From CALAGB01 sp963713965 (GTDB taxonomy: Bacteria > Chloroflexota > Chloroflexia > Thermomicrobiales > Thermomicrobiaceae): a stretch of 64,000 bases of DNA. The position numbers and the translations under genes are program-made. Shown here one piece after another: positions 42,024 through 50,970 of the stretch. The stretch spans positions 1,984,001 to 2,048,000 of the forward strand of contig OY970217.1 of NCBI GenBank assembly GCA_963713965.1, given 5' to 3'. Positions within the stretch are counted from its first letter, which is position 1. Each line of letters opens with the position of its first letter. The notes beneath the pieces are model-generated. The model was not told where the DNA came from and made no database searches. It worked only from the letters and a program-made list of their open reading frames with translations.

Positions 42024-42607
42024 TTGGTCGAACGGGATGATGGAGCCGTTCTAGAATCGATCGCCAAGAGCGATCCGGATGCACTGGTCATGTTATACGA
42101 CCGCTACGGCCGGCTGGCCTTCGGGCTTGCCTACCGCATCCTGGGAGACGCCGCGACCGCTGAAGAGGTGGTGCAGGACGCATTCATGAACGTTTGGCGA
42201 AGGCCGAATCGTTCGATGCGGAGCGCGGCAATATCCGAACCTGGCTCCTCTCGATCGTGCGCAATCGGGCGATCGATCAGCTTCGCGGCCGCTATGGGCG
42301 GCAGCGAGATGAGATCGATTTCGACAAGCTCGAGCCGGTCCTCTCCGGTCAGGATCTGTGGACGGAAGTCGTGCGAGGGCTGCGCGCCGAAGCAGTGCGC
42401 GGGGCGATCATCGACCTACCGGACGAGCAGCGCAGCGCCATCGAGCTGGCCTATTTCGAGGGGCTGACGCATCGAGAGATCGCCGAAAAGACCGGTATTC
42501 CACTCGGAACGATCAAGAGCCGCTTGCGCCTGGGATTGCGCAAGCTGCACGAGACGTTGACGGTATCCGGCAATTACAGGATAGACGGCAGCGCGGATGG
42601 TCACTGA
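42024..42607 (+). pseudogene. ECF sigma-70 factor interrupted by a frameshift
   Basis: Together two frames make a full ECF sigma factor. The first (from TTG 42024) gives region 2: VMLYDRYGRLAFGLAYRILG, then AEEVVQDAFMNVWRR. The second takes over near 42199-42201 and gives AESFDAERGNIRTWLLSIVR, then region 4: DLPDEQRSAIELAYFEGLTH and IAEKTGIPLGTIKSRLRLGL. One missing base in TGGCGAAGG explains the break. If real, the sigma factor is inactive; a sequencing or assembly error is equally possible. The anti-sigma gene overlaps its end. Confidence 0.85.
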
Positions 42608-43346
42608 ACGCGAACATCACGAATATCAAGAGATGCTCGGTGCCTACGCGCTGGGGGCGTTGACCGACGACGAGCGCGAGTCGCTCGAAGAGCACCTCCT
42701 GACCTGCGATGAATGCAACGCCGAGCTGAACGAGCTCCTGGTGGCGGCCCGCGCCTTGCCGCTCAGCGTCGCGGAACGCGCGCCGTCAGATGGCTTGCGA
42801 GAACGGATCCGGGCGGCGGCCATGGCTGAGCCCCGGTCGGAGACTCCGGATCACGCGGATACCGTCGAGGAAAAGGCGTCCAACGTCACTCGACTTCCCG
42901 CTTCACGCCCACGAACGACGCGCTTCGGCGGCGGTTCGATTTTGCCGTGGGCGGCCGCGGCCGTCTTCCTCCTCTTCGGTCTGGGGATGCTCGGCTGGAA
43001 CCTCTCGCTGCGAACGTCGAACAACACCAACGAGCAGGTGATCGCTCTGCAGGCCGCGCCAGGCGTCACCGGGGCCGGTGGCCAGCTCATCTATCTCAAG
43101 GACAAGCAGGTCATGATCGTCAAGCCGCGGGGACTTCCGCAGCTGCCGTCGGGACAGGTCTACGAGCTGTGGCTGATTCAAGGGAATACGCCGATAGCCG
43201 CTGGCGTTTTTGATACGGCGAACGGTCAATTGGCTGTCTCGGCGAACATGAGCCAGTATCAAGCGGTCGCGATCACGATTGAACAGGGTCCATTGGGTAG
43301 TCCAACTCCGTCTGGAGAGCAGGTCATCGTCACTCCGTTCTCGTAG
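42597..43346 (+). CDS. Anti-sigma factor (RskA-like, zinc-binding N-terminus)
   Basis: This 249-residue membrane protein has an N-terminal zinc anti-sigma domain (LEEHLLTCDECNAELNELL, the HxxxCxxC pattern), one membrane helix (about residues 117-137, ILPWAAAAVFLLFGLGMLGW) and an outer RskA-type domain (GQVYELWLIQGNTPIAAGVF). It should hold the ECF sigma factor encoded just before at the membrane until a signal frees it. ATG 42597 overlaps the sigma stop. It is intact although the sigma frame is broken. Confidence 0.9.
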   Translation: MVTEREHHEYQEMLGAYALGALTDDERESLEEHLLTCDECNAELNELLVAARALPLSVAERAPSDGLRERIRAAAMAEPRSETPDHADTVEEKASNVTRLPASRPRTTRFGGGSILPWAAAAVFLLFGLGMLGWNLSLRTSNNTNEQVIALQAAPGVTGAGGQLIYLKDKQVMIVKPRGLPQLPSGQVYELWLIQGNTPIAAGVFDTANGQLAVSANMSQYQAVAITIEQGPLGSPTPSGEQVIVTPFS

Positions 43347-43735
43347 CTCACCATCGTGGGTTTGACGGTTGCTATCCTCGGAAGGCCGACCAACAGGCAA
43401 CACGGAGCGGCGTACCGACGTGACATCTCGCGGTGGTTGAACGCTAGCTTCGTGGGGTGAACGGCACGGATCTGGCAGGCACGGCACTCGATCGAAACGA
43501 TCAGAGGACTGTACAACAGGCCAGGAAGCCTTTATTTCATCGCCATCTCTCCCTGTACGACTGGTCAGGTACCCCCAAAATAAACTGTTTCGGCGTAAAT
43601 CCTTGTTATACTTCGCGGGCTAACTTACCGGTTAGTCAGCCCTCCGTTTCGTCGATCGCGAACTCTTCGTCATTTGGTCCGTAGTTTCAGCGTCAACGGC
43701 ACGACGCACGCAGATTGGGATGGAGCTGCCGTGTG
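43347..43735. other. Intergenic region
   Basis: About 390 bp without a supported gene. The last 100 bp are richer in A and T and may hold the exporter promoter; GGATGGAGC lies just before GTG 43736. Confidence 0.4.
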
Positions 43736-45265
43736 AATGTGAGATCGATTCCGTACAAGTGGCTCGTCGCCATTGTTTTCGTGACGGGTCTCTTCATGGA
43801 CATCATGGACTCGACCATCGTCAACGTCGCCTTGCCGACGCTGGGTCGAGAATTCCATGCTCCAACGACCACGCTGGAGTGGGTGGTGACGGCCTATCTG
43901 CTGAGCCTGGCCGTCTGGATTCCAGCGTCCGGTTGGGTGGGAGACCGCTTCGGCACCAAGAAGGTCTTCCTCTTCGCGCTGGCGATGTTCTCGCTCGGCT
44001 CGGCCCTCTGTGGCCGTGCCTGGAGCATTGATTCGCTAATTTTCTTCCGTGTTCTACAGGGTGTCGGCGGCGGCATGATGACGCCGGTCGGAACGGCCAT
44101 GCTCTTCCGCGCGTTCCCGCCGCACGAGCGAGCCACCGCCTCGGCGGTTCTGGTGGTCCCGACAGCCATCGCACCGACGGTCGGCCCGATTCTGGGTGGC
44201 TGGCTGGTCGATCACGCCAGCTGGCGCTGGATCTTCTACATCAACCCGCCGGTTGGCATCGCCGGATTCCTCTTCGCCCTCTTCGTTTTGGAAGAGCACA
44301 CCGAAGAGAACGTCGGACGTTTCGACGTTCCGGGATTCATGTTGGGTGGTGCAGGGTTACCGTTACTTCTCTACGCCCTCTCACAGGGGCCTAGCGCCGG
44401 TTGGAGCTCGCCAAGGGTTTACATCGCCGGCGTAGCCGGGCTGATTCTGCTGGCCGCGCTCGTTCTCGTGGAGATGCGCACACGCGAGCCGATGCTCGCC
44501 CTGCGGCTCTTCAAAGACCGCATGTTCCGCAACGGGAATCTCGTCGTCTTCATGGTCTTCGGCGCCATGATGGGCTTGCTCTTCCTGCTCCCATTGTTCT
44601 TGCAGGATCTGCTAGGTCTCTCGGCCTTCCAGTCTGGTTTGACCACGTTCCCTCAGGCGATGGGTATGGCAGCGGTGGCGCAGGTCTCGAGCCGTGTCTA
44701 TTCACGCGTCGGCCCGCGGCGCATGATCATGACGAGTATGATCGGCGTCACAATCGTCTCATCCCTCTTCCTGCTGGTCGGTCTGCACACCAACCTCTGG
44801 TGGGTGCGCGGACTTATGCTGCTGCGCGGTGCGGCCATGGGTGTCGGTATGGTGCCGATGCAGGCGGCGACCTACGCCACCATCAGTCGTGAAGACACTG
44901 GACGGGCGTCGGCGCTCTTCAGCACGAACCGTCAGGTGGCGGCCTCGGTTGGCGTGGCGTTGATGGCGACAGTGCTGGTCGACCGCATCCAGTCGCACGT
45001 CAATTCTGCCGTGCAAGGGGTCACCGGACAGGCGGCCATCCAGGCCGCGACGCAGCGCGCGGCGTTGCTCGGCTATCACGACGCCTTCCTGGCGACCGCG
45101 CTACTGGCGTTTGTCGGCATCGGTGTGGCATTCCTGATTCGCGACGAGGACGCGGCGGCATCCATGCGGCGGGCTCCAGTTCCAGCCAGCGCGAATGCTG
45201 AACGAGAACGAGCCACTTCACGTGAGCCGGAGCCCGTACCGGCGGGATCCGTCGATCACGATTGA
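43736..45265 (+). CDS. DHA2-family drug/solute exporter (EmrB/QacA type)
   Basis: This 509-residue protein has 14 membrane helices and belongs to the major facilitator DHA2 family (drug:proton antiport). Motif D1-like MDIMDSTIVNVALPTLGREF is in helix 1, motif A GWVGDRFGTKKVFLFAL follows helix 2, and motif C is PTVGPILGGWLVDHASWRWI. The substrate cannot be told. GTG 43736 has GGAG upstream; TTG 43715 is less likely. A strong terminator follows. Confidence 0.9.
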   Translation, partial: NVRSIPYKWLVAIVFVTGLFMDIMDSTIVNVALPTLGREFHAPTTTLEWVVTAYLLSLAVWIPASGWVGDRFGTKKVFLFALAMFSLGSALCGRAWSIDSLIFFRVLQGVGGGMMTPVGTAMLFRAFPPHERATASAVLVVPTAIAPTVGPILGGWLVDHASWRWIFYINPPVGIAGFLFALFVLEEHTEENVGRFDVPGFMLGGAGLPLLLYALSQGPSAGWSSPRVYIAGVAGLILLAALVLVEMRTREPMLALRLFKDRMFRNGNLVVFMVFGAMMGLLFLLPLFLQDLLGLSAFQSGLTTFPQAMGMAAVAQVSSRVYSRVGPRRMIMTSMIGVTIVSSLFLLVGLHTNLWWVRGLMLLRGAAMGVGMVPMQAATYATISREDTGRASALFSTNRQVAASVGVALMATVLVDRIQSHVNSAVQGVTGQAAIQAATQRAALLGYHDAFLATALLAFVGIGVAFLIRDEDAAASMRRAPVPASANAERERATSREPEPVPAGSVDHD

Positions 45266-45300
45266 GCGGGCTCTACCCGAACCAAACCCGAACTTGAACG

Positions 45301-45328
45301 AAAGGCGCCGGTGCGTTCCGGTGCCTTT
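45301..45328 (+). terminator. Rho-independent terminator
   Basis: An 11-bp stem (AAAGGCGCCGG with CCGGTGCCTTT, one G-T pair) closes a 6-nt loop 35 bp after the exporter stop and is followed by CTCGTTG. Confidence 0.75.
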
Positions 45329-45614
45329 CTCGTTGCCCGGGAAAAGCCCCCTCATTTGCACACCCGATTAATCCAATCCCTGCATTGACTCCGTACCCAT
45401 TGTCAACGATGCCGCACGCGGCGTTGGCGACAAGTCGGTGGATGGGCCCTCCGCGGATTTGCCGCAAGAACATCAAGCCCCAGCAGAAGAACGCCCGCGT
45501 TGTGGCTACAGGATGGAGGAACGCCGACACGCGCGTCGTGGATATCACTCGAGTTTTCGACGCAGTCCACCGATGGACGTCACACAGCACGATACATGAA
45601 AGAGGGAGTGTCCA
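45329..45614. other. Intergenic region
   Basis: About 286 bp without a supported gene. GAAAGAGGGAG just before ATG 45615 is the ribosome site of the ferritin-like gene. Confidence 0.4.
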
Positions 45615-46127
45615 ATGGCTCAGTACTTCAGCAATGACATCGACGTTTTGAACTACGCGCTCACGCTTGAGCACCTGGAGGCGGAGTTCTACCGGCAGGC
45701 GGTGGCCTCCGGCAAGCTCCAGGGAGACGTGCTCAACGATTTCAACACCATCAAGAGTCATGAAGAGGCGCACGTCGACGGCCTCACCCAGGCGATCACC
45801 AACGCCGGTGGCACACCGGTCAAAGCGCGCGCGTCCTACGACTTCAGCGTTTTAGGCGACATGAGCACTCAGGACGGCCTGTTGATAATCGCCGGGACAC
45901 TGGAGCCAGTCGGCGTGATGGCGTACGACGGCGCCGCGCCGGACATCCAGAACAAGGACTACCTAACCACCGCGGGCTCAATCGTCCAGGTCGAGGCGCG
46001 TCACGCGGCGGTCATTCGGGCGCGGATGGATCCGAACGCGAATCCGGTGCCGAACGCCTTCGAGGGCACCCTCACCCCGCAGAAAGTGCTCGATACGGTG
46101 GCCCCGATCCTCGGCCCGGAGCAGTAA
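45615..46127 (+). CDS. Ferritin-like domain protein
   Basis: This 170-residue protein has the Ferritin_2-type four-helix fold: DIDVLNYALTLEHLEAEFYR, then HEEAHVDGLTQAITNAGGTP, then AYDGAAPDIQNKDYLTTAGS and QVEARHAAVIRARM. Glu and His residues sit at places suited to a di-metal site. No signal peptide, so it is cytosolic, in contrast to its exported relative at 46325. It may protect against oxidative stress; that is inference. Confidence 0.83.
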   Translation: MAQYFSNDIDVLNYALTLEHLEAEFYRQAVASGKLQGDVLNDFNTIKSHEEAHVDGLTQAITNAGGTPVKARASYDFSVLGDMSTQDGLLIIAGTLEPVGVMAYDGAAPDIQNKDYLTTAGSIVQVEARHAAVIRARMDPNANPVPNAFEGTLTPQKVLDTVAPILGPEQ

Positions 46128-46136
46128 ACACCCCGG

Positions 46137-46228
46137 TGTCATCCTGAGCGGAGCGCAGCGGAGTCGAAGGATCTCTCCGCCAGACCTCGCAACGCCCGCC
46201 TTTACTTCGACTGCGGCTCACGATGACA
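46137..46228. repeat. Dispersed palindromic repeat, copy 1
   Basis: A 92-bp element with imperfect inverted ends, TGTCATCCTGAGC and GCTCACGATGACA, and an inner TCGAAGGATCTCT. A second, longer copy at 62122-62274 has the same ends and inner block. No gene is inside. This is probably a miniature or REP-like repeat family in the genome. Confidence 0.75.
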
Positions 46229-46324
46229 AGAAGAATGTGGCGGCCAACCAATGGTGACAACGGCCAGGACGACCGTGGCTAACCAACGAACCTGACGTCG
46301 ACCGATAAACAACCGAAGGGATGA

Positions 46325-47587
46325 ATGATGACCGTGTATAAAGATGCGATGTTCAGTGGACAGGTATCGCGCCGGAGCTTGCTGAAGAGAACCCTGGCGA
46401 TGGGTGCCGGAGCGATCGCCGTTAGCGCGATTCCGATGAATTTCTCGCGCGGAGGCGCCACACTCAAGCTACCAGGATTTGGGAACGCCGCCGCTGCGGC
46501 TGCTGCCCCGCTTGACAGCGACCTCGACATTCTCAACTACGCCCTGACGCTGGAGCACCTCGAGGCCGCCGCCTACCAGGCGATTCTGGACGCCAACGTC
46601 CTGACGGGCCGCGCGCTGACCTATTTCCAGGCATTCGGAGGCCATGAGAAGGCGCACGTCGATGCCATCACCGCGACGATCAATCAGTTGGGCGGAACTC
46701 CGGTGCAGGCGCGGCAGTACGATTTCTCGAGCGTCCCATCTGACCCCACCGCCATCGTGAAGCTCTTCCAGTACGTCGAGTCGGTTGGCGCCAGCGCCTA
46801 CCTGGGTGCCGCCGCCTCGATTAAGAATTCAGACGTTCTCAACGCTGCGTTAAGCATTCACGCGGTGGAAGCGGAGCACGCCTCGGCGCTCGCCGACATT
46901 GTCGCACCCGGCACCGATCTCTTCGCGCCGGATGCCTTCGCCAAGCCGCGCACGCCGGACGAAGTCATGGCGATCGCCGCACCCTTCTTCGGCAAGGGCT
47001 CGGGGATGCCGGCTCCGGGCGCGGTCTACCTGCCGATGGCGCCCAAGAGCAACGCCCCAGGAAGCACTTACTTCGACATCACCGGTCATAACCTGGGCGG
47101 CGGCTTCCGCGCCTACTGGGAGAAGTTCGGAGGTCTGCCGATCTTCGGTTATCCGATCACCGAAGAGATGCAGGAGGACGGTATGACCGTCCAGTACTTC
47201 GAGCGCGTCCGCTTCGAATGGCATCCCGGCACCTTCGCGTCGCACTATGACGTCCTGCTCACGCTGCTCGGCAGCTGGAAAGCACAGCAGGAGGGCTTGA
47301 TGGACACCGACCCGTTCAAGTCGGTGCAAGACAACCACAGCGGCGTCTATTTCAAGGAGACCGGTCACAACGTTTCGGGCGGATTCCTGCAGTACTGGAA
47401 AGCCTTCGGCGATCTCGCGGTCTATGGCTATCCGATCAGCGAACCATACGTCGACAAGAGCACTGGGCTGACGGTGCAGTACTTCCAGCGGCAGCGCTTC
47501 GAGTGGCATCCCGGCGTCTGGCCGGAACGCTTCGACGTGCTGCTGGGTCTGCTCGGCGACGAGTACCTTCAGTCCAAACAGAGCTAA
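46325..47587 (+). CDS. Exported ferritin-like protein with two C-terminal GGF/YWEKFGG repeats
   Basis: This 420-residue protein starts with a Tat signal (SRRSLLKRTLAMGAGAIAV), has a Ferritin_2-like domain (about 65-210: DILNYALTLEHLEAAAYQAI, GHEKAHVDAITATINQLGGT) similar to the 45615 protein, and ends with two repeats of about 80 residues (GHNLGGGFRAYWEKFGGLPI with FGYPI, and GHNVSGGFLQYWKAFGDLAV with YGYPI, each followed by VQYFxRxRFEWHPG). The repeats resemble wall-associated repeats of Chloroflexota exported proteins. ATG 46325 or 46328 starts it. Confidence 0.85.
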   Translation: MMTVYKDAMFSGQVSRRSLLKRTLAMGAGAIAVSAIPMNFSRGGATLKLPGFGNAAAAAAAPLDSDLDILNYALTLEHLEAAAYQAILDANVLTGRALTYFQAFGGHEKAHVDAITATINQLGGTPVQARQYDFSSVPSDPTAIVKLFQYVESVGASAYLGAAASIKNSDVLNAALSIHAVEAEHASALADIVAPGTDLFAPDAFAKPRTPDEVMAIAAPFFGKGSGMPAPGAVYLPMAPKSNAPGSTYFDITGHNLGGGFRAYWEKFGGLPIFGYPITEEMQEDGMTVQYFERVRFEWHPGTFASHYDVLLTLLGSWKAQQEGLMDTDPFKSVQDNHSGVYFKETGHNVSGGFLQYWKAFGDLAVYGYPISEPYVDKSTGLTVQYFQRQRFEWHPGVWPERFDVLLGLLGDEYLQSKQS

Positions 47588-47613
47588 CTCCCAATCCTTT
47601 TCCTCCCTCGTGG

Positions 47614-47657
47614 GTGTCTGTCTGCCTATCCCAACCAGGCGGGCAGACACTCTTTTT
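47614..47657 (+). terminator. Rho-independent terminator
   Basis: A 14-bp stem (GTGTCTGTCTGCCT with AGGCGGGCAGACAC, two G-T pairs) and a 9-nt loop are followed by TCTTTTTC, 27 bp after the exported ferritin-like gene. Confidence 0.9.
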
Positions 47658-47749
47658 CTGTCCTCTGTGAATGCGATTGTGTCGTGCGACGTGCGTGCCG
47701 GTTCTCAAGAGGGATCCGGACTTCATTGCTCGAGGGCAGCCACGGAGGG

Positions 47750-48655
47750 CTAAGTTGTGGGGCCGACCAGGTCGGCCAGCAGGCTTCTGGCCGCACCGCT
47801 GAGGAAGCTGTTCTTGCGGTGGATGGCCACCACCGGAACGGTCAAGCTGAGCGCCGGGATGTCGAGCGCCACCAGCGTTCCCATCCGAATCTCCTCCTCG
47901 ATGGCGCTGGCCGGCAGGAGCCCGAGTCCAAAATCGGCCTCGATCATTCGCTTCTGGGCGGTCAGGCTATCGATGGTCACTCGTTCGGCGTCCTCCATGC
48001 CCCAGATCGCCAGGAGTCGCGTCAGCAGTCGGGCGTAGGGTTCGTTCGGAACGCGGGGACCGGTCGGGAAGGCCACCCAGGGGACACCGATCAGGTCCGC
48101 TGGGTCGAGCCGTCCCTCGGGCACCAACCGGCTCTCTGTGGAACGAGCGATCACCAGCGGCTCCTCGGAGACCAACGCCGAGGTGATGACGGGGTTCGGG
48201 TCATCGAAATAACGCAGACCGAGTGTGGCGTCGCCCCGCAGCACCATCTCGCTCACCTCATGACTGCGAGCCGTGTGCAGCACCAGACGAGTGCGCGGGT
48301 ATGCGCGCCGGAACCGATGCAACTGAGTCGTAAGTGAGGTGCTTGCCAACGTGCCGATGAGGGCCAGTACCAATGTGCCGACGCTCCCCTCGATCGTCTC
48401 GCGCACCGCCGCGGCACCGTCTCGCGCTTCGGCCAGGATGCTTCGTGCGTGCGGCAGGAATGCGACGCCGGCTTCACTGAGGCGCACTCCTTTCGGAATG
48501 CGATCGAAGAGTGGTGCCCCAAGCTCCTGCTCGAGCAGGTCAATGCGGCGGCTGATGGCGGGTTGTGAGATATGCAGTGTCTCCGCGGCCCTTGTGAAGG
48601 TTCCCGCCTCGGCGACGGCAACGAAGGCTTCTATCTCGATCATCTCCATTATCAT
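47750..48655 (-). CDS. LysR-family transcriptional regulator
   Basis: This 301-residue regulator has the LysR helix-turn-helix at the start (EAFVAVAEAGTFTRAAETLH, then ISQPAISRRIDLLEQELGAP) and a periplasmic-binding-like effector domain. It is divergent from the PEP-mutase-like gene at 48918 and probably controls it. ATG codons at 48655, 48649 and 48643 are all possible; a 27-bp palindrome overlaps the first. No good ribosome site is seen, so the message could be leaderless. Confidence 0.92.
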   Translation of the reverse strand: MIMEMIEIEAFVAVAEAGTFTRAAETLHISQPAISRRIDLLEQELGAPLFDRIPKGVRLSEAGVAFLPHARSILAEARDGAAAVRETIEGSVGTLVLALIGTLASTSLTTQLHRFRRAYPRTRLVLHTARSHEVSEMVLRGDATLGLRYFDDPNPVITSALVSEEPLVIARSTESRLVPEGRLDPADLIGVPWVAFPTGPRVPNEPYARLLTRLLAIWGMEDAERVTIDSLTAQKRMIEADFGLGLLPASAIEEEIRMGTLVALDIPALSLTVPVVAIHRKNSFLSGAARSLLADLVGPTT

Positions 48656-48674
48656 CAGTTTAACTGATGATAAT
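48648..48674. promoter_or_regulatory. 27-bp palindrome over the lysR start
   Basis: ATTATCATCAGTT, a single T, and AACTGATGATAAT form a perfect palindrome with 13-bp arms. It covers the first lysR start codon, so binding there would block transcription or translation of lysR (self-control), and it lies in the gap shared with the divergent gene. Confidence 0.7.
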
Positions 48675-48917
48675 AAGAGTTTCTATCTATTCGACAGATG
48701 GAACGCCGTTGCCTATGCTCGGTTGGCGGACGGCCCCGGGATGAAAGTTCGCAATGAAACGTAGAGGCGGGACCTGCGCCCGCCTCCGGCCGAAGCCCGG
48801 GTGATAGACGTCGCGGCCGTGCTTCGCACGGAGGACAGACACAGGGATTTGCCGCTACGAACGGTGTTGGTGTGCAAACGCACGTGATCGTATTCGCCCA
48901 ATAGTCTGGAGAGTACC

Positions 48918-49829
48918 TTGAACATCACGACAACCTCACCGCAAAAGACGTCAGTCGATCGCGCGAATGCCTGGAAGACGAACGCAAAGCGCCTGATGGA
49001 GCTGCATGCCGGGCCGGACGTCCTCTTCTTGCCGAATCCGTGGGACCGCCTCAGCGCACGACTCCTGGCCGGACTGCCCGGCTGCCAAGCGTTGGCCAGC
49101 ACCAGCGCGGGTATCGCCGCCGCGCTCGGCTATCCCGACGGTGAGCGCGTGCCGCTCGACGAGATCCTGGCGGTTGTGCGCCAGATCGTGGAGTCGGTCG
49201 ATCTGCCCGTGACGGTCGATTTCGAAGCCGGTTACGGGTCTAAAGCGGACGAGGTCGGCCGCAACGTGCGGCGCGTGGTCGAGCTCGGTGCGGTCGGCAT
49301 CAATCTGGAGGACGGCATCGGCGACGGCATGCACGGCGAGCTGCGCGATCCGGCCGAGCAGGCCGAACGGCTGGACGCGGCCCGCGAAGCGCTGACGATC
49401 GACGGCGTTCCTGGCGTGCTCAACGCGCGGGTCGACGTGATGATGCAGCAGCACGGCGCGACCGAAACGTGGATGCCGGAGGCGATCCGGCGCGGGCAGC
49501 TCTATGCCGAACACGGGGCCGACTGTATCTACGTGCCGGGTCTGCCCTATCGAGGCCAATCGGCCGAAGAAGCTCGCAGAGACATCGCATTGTTGGTGCG
49601 GGAGGTTGGCCTTCCGGTGAACCTGCTCGCCTCGCCGCTATTGCCACCGGTGTCGGTGTTGCGCGACCTTGGCGTGTGCCGCGTCTCGGCTGGCTCGGGG
49701 CTCTTCCGCCTGGCCTACGCGACCGCTACGGAGATCGCCGCGCGAACACTGTCTGACGGCGATTTCGGTGGCTTTGCCGCGGCCGGCAAACTGCCGCATC
49801 CGGAGGTCAACCGACTCTTGAGCGCGTAG
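48918..49829 (+). CDS. Isocitrate lyase/PEP mutase superfamily protein
   Basis: This 303-residue protein belongs to the isocitrate lyase/phosphoenolpyruvate mutase superfamily, TIM-barrel enzymes that make or break C-C or P-C bonds of oxaloacetate-like acids. Visible segments are PVTVDFEAGYGSKADEVGRN, GAVGINLEDGIGDG and GVLNARVDVMM. The Cys of isocitrate lyases (KKCGH) is absent, so it is nearer to PEP mutase, oxaloacetase or carboxyvinyl-phosphonate enzymes. The start is TTG with GGAGAG upstream. Divergent LysR regulator. Confidence 0.83.
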   Translation: MNITTTSPQKTSVDRANAWKTNAKRLMELHAGPDVLFLPNPWDRLSARLLAGLPGCQALASTSAGIAAALGYPDGERVPLDEILAVVRQIVESVDLPVTVDFEAGYGSKADEVGRNVRRVVELGAVGINLEDGIGDGMHGELRDPAEQAERLDAAREALTIDGVPGVLNARVDVMMQQHGATETWMPEAIRRGQLYAEHGADCIYVPGLPYRGQSAEEARRDIALLVREVGLPVNLLASPLLPPVSVLRDLGVCRVSAGSGLFRLAYATATEIAARTLSDGDFGGFAAAGKLPHPEVNRLLSA

Positions 49830-49837
49830 GTCCGCGT

Positions 49838-50599
49838 TCAGTCTCGGCGCGGCAGTCTCAGCGGAAACGGAATCAGCATGGGCGTACGTCTTCGGTAGGC
49901 GTGATATTGCTGGCCATACCAGCGCAGCAGATCCTTCTCCTCGAATCGAAGTCCGATCAGGATATAGACCGTTATCGCGACCGCCAGCACGACCATGTCG
50001 AGCGTCATGGTGGGGTTCGCCCAGAAGAGAAGTACGAAGCCGACCATCATCGGGTGCCGAACCAGGCGGTAGAGCATTGGCGTGCGGAAGTCTATCGACT
50101 CCGGTTTCTCATCGCGAAAGAAGTTCCAGGTCTGTCGTAGCCCGACCAGATCGAAGTGATCGATGAGGAACGTGGAGTAGATCACCGTCACCCAGCCGAT
50201 GCCGAAGACGGCCCAGAGAAGCAAGCGCGGGAAGCCGGTGACATGCCACGCCGTCGTGTCGACTGCTCGCCATTGCCAGAACATGATCAGGAGCAGCAGA
50301 CTCGCCAAAAGGACGTAGATACTCCGTTGAATCGCTTCGGGTATCGTCCTGGACCACCACTGCTTGAATTCCTCGCGCGCCATGATCGAGTGCTGCAAAC
50401 CGAAGAGAGCAAAGAGTCCGAGATCGAAGGCAAAGGTGGTCGCGCCGGAGCTCGCGACCTGAGGATGAATGGCGCGCGCAGTGAAAGCGATGGCGACCAC
50501 GGTCGTCGCCCCGAAGACGGCATAGACGGCCAGTCCAAACAACAGGACACCCATTCGCGCCGTGCGGGACGTCTCCACCTGCAAGGCGTGATCTTCCAT
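49838..50599 (-). CDS. MddA-like methanethiol S-methyltransferase
   Basis: This 253-residue membrane protein with about five helices matches MddA/NnrU-like methyltransferases: LFGLQHSIMAREEFKQWWSR, then RSIYVLLASLLLLIMFWQWR, and a C-terminal isoprenylcysteine-methyltransferase-like part (RLVRHPMMVGFVLLFWANPT, FEEKDLLRWYG). MddA methylates methanethiol to dimethyl sulfide. GGGAGAACTACA sits before ATG 50599; the open frame reaches 50677. Whether it is MddA or another thiol methyltransferase is not certain. Confidence 0.78.
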   Translation of the reverse strand: MEDHALQVETSRTARMGVLLFGLAVYAVFGATTVVAIAFTARAIHPQVASSGATTFAFDLGLFALFGLQHSIMAREEFKQWWSRTIPEAIQRSIYVLLASLLLLIMFWQWRAVDTTAWHVTGFPRLLLWAVFGIGWVTVIYSTFLIDHFDLVGLRQTWNFFRDEKPESIDFRTPMLYRLVRHPMMVGFVLLFWANPTMTLDMVVLAVAITVYILIGLRFEEKDLLRWYGQQYHAYRRRTPMLIPFPLRLPRRD

Positions 50600-50970
50600 T
50601 GTAGTTCTCCCTTGAATGCTGATGTGGACGCCTTGCAGGCAATCACGCCCAGGAGACCCGAATTCATCGGAAGACAACTCGGACGGTGAAGGCCACGGAA
50701 AAGGAATGGGGTGACCGATCTCGACCTGGAGTCATCGCGGTGCGCTCGGCGGGTTGACCTGAAGCGCAAATTGACGATCATGGCTGGCGCCACAATTCGT
50801 AGAATCGATGGTTCCAGACTACAACACGAGCATGAAATTGTTAAGTGATTGTGGGAGAGCGTGGAATAGGGTGAAGGATGTGAAACTCCGATTATCTTGA
50901 GTTATGAGGCTGAAGAATGCGACGGTTGCACCCTTGGGCGTCATGAATGTCGCCCCTACGGAGATCGCGT
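50600..50970. other. Intergenic region
   Basis: About 370 bp without a supported gene. Its part near 50820-50920 is AT-rich. No hairpin stands out. Confidence 0.35.
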
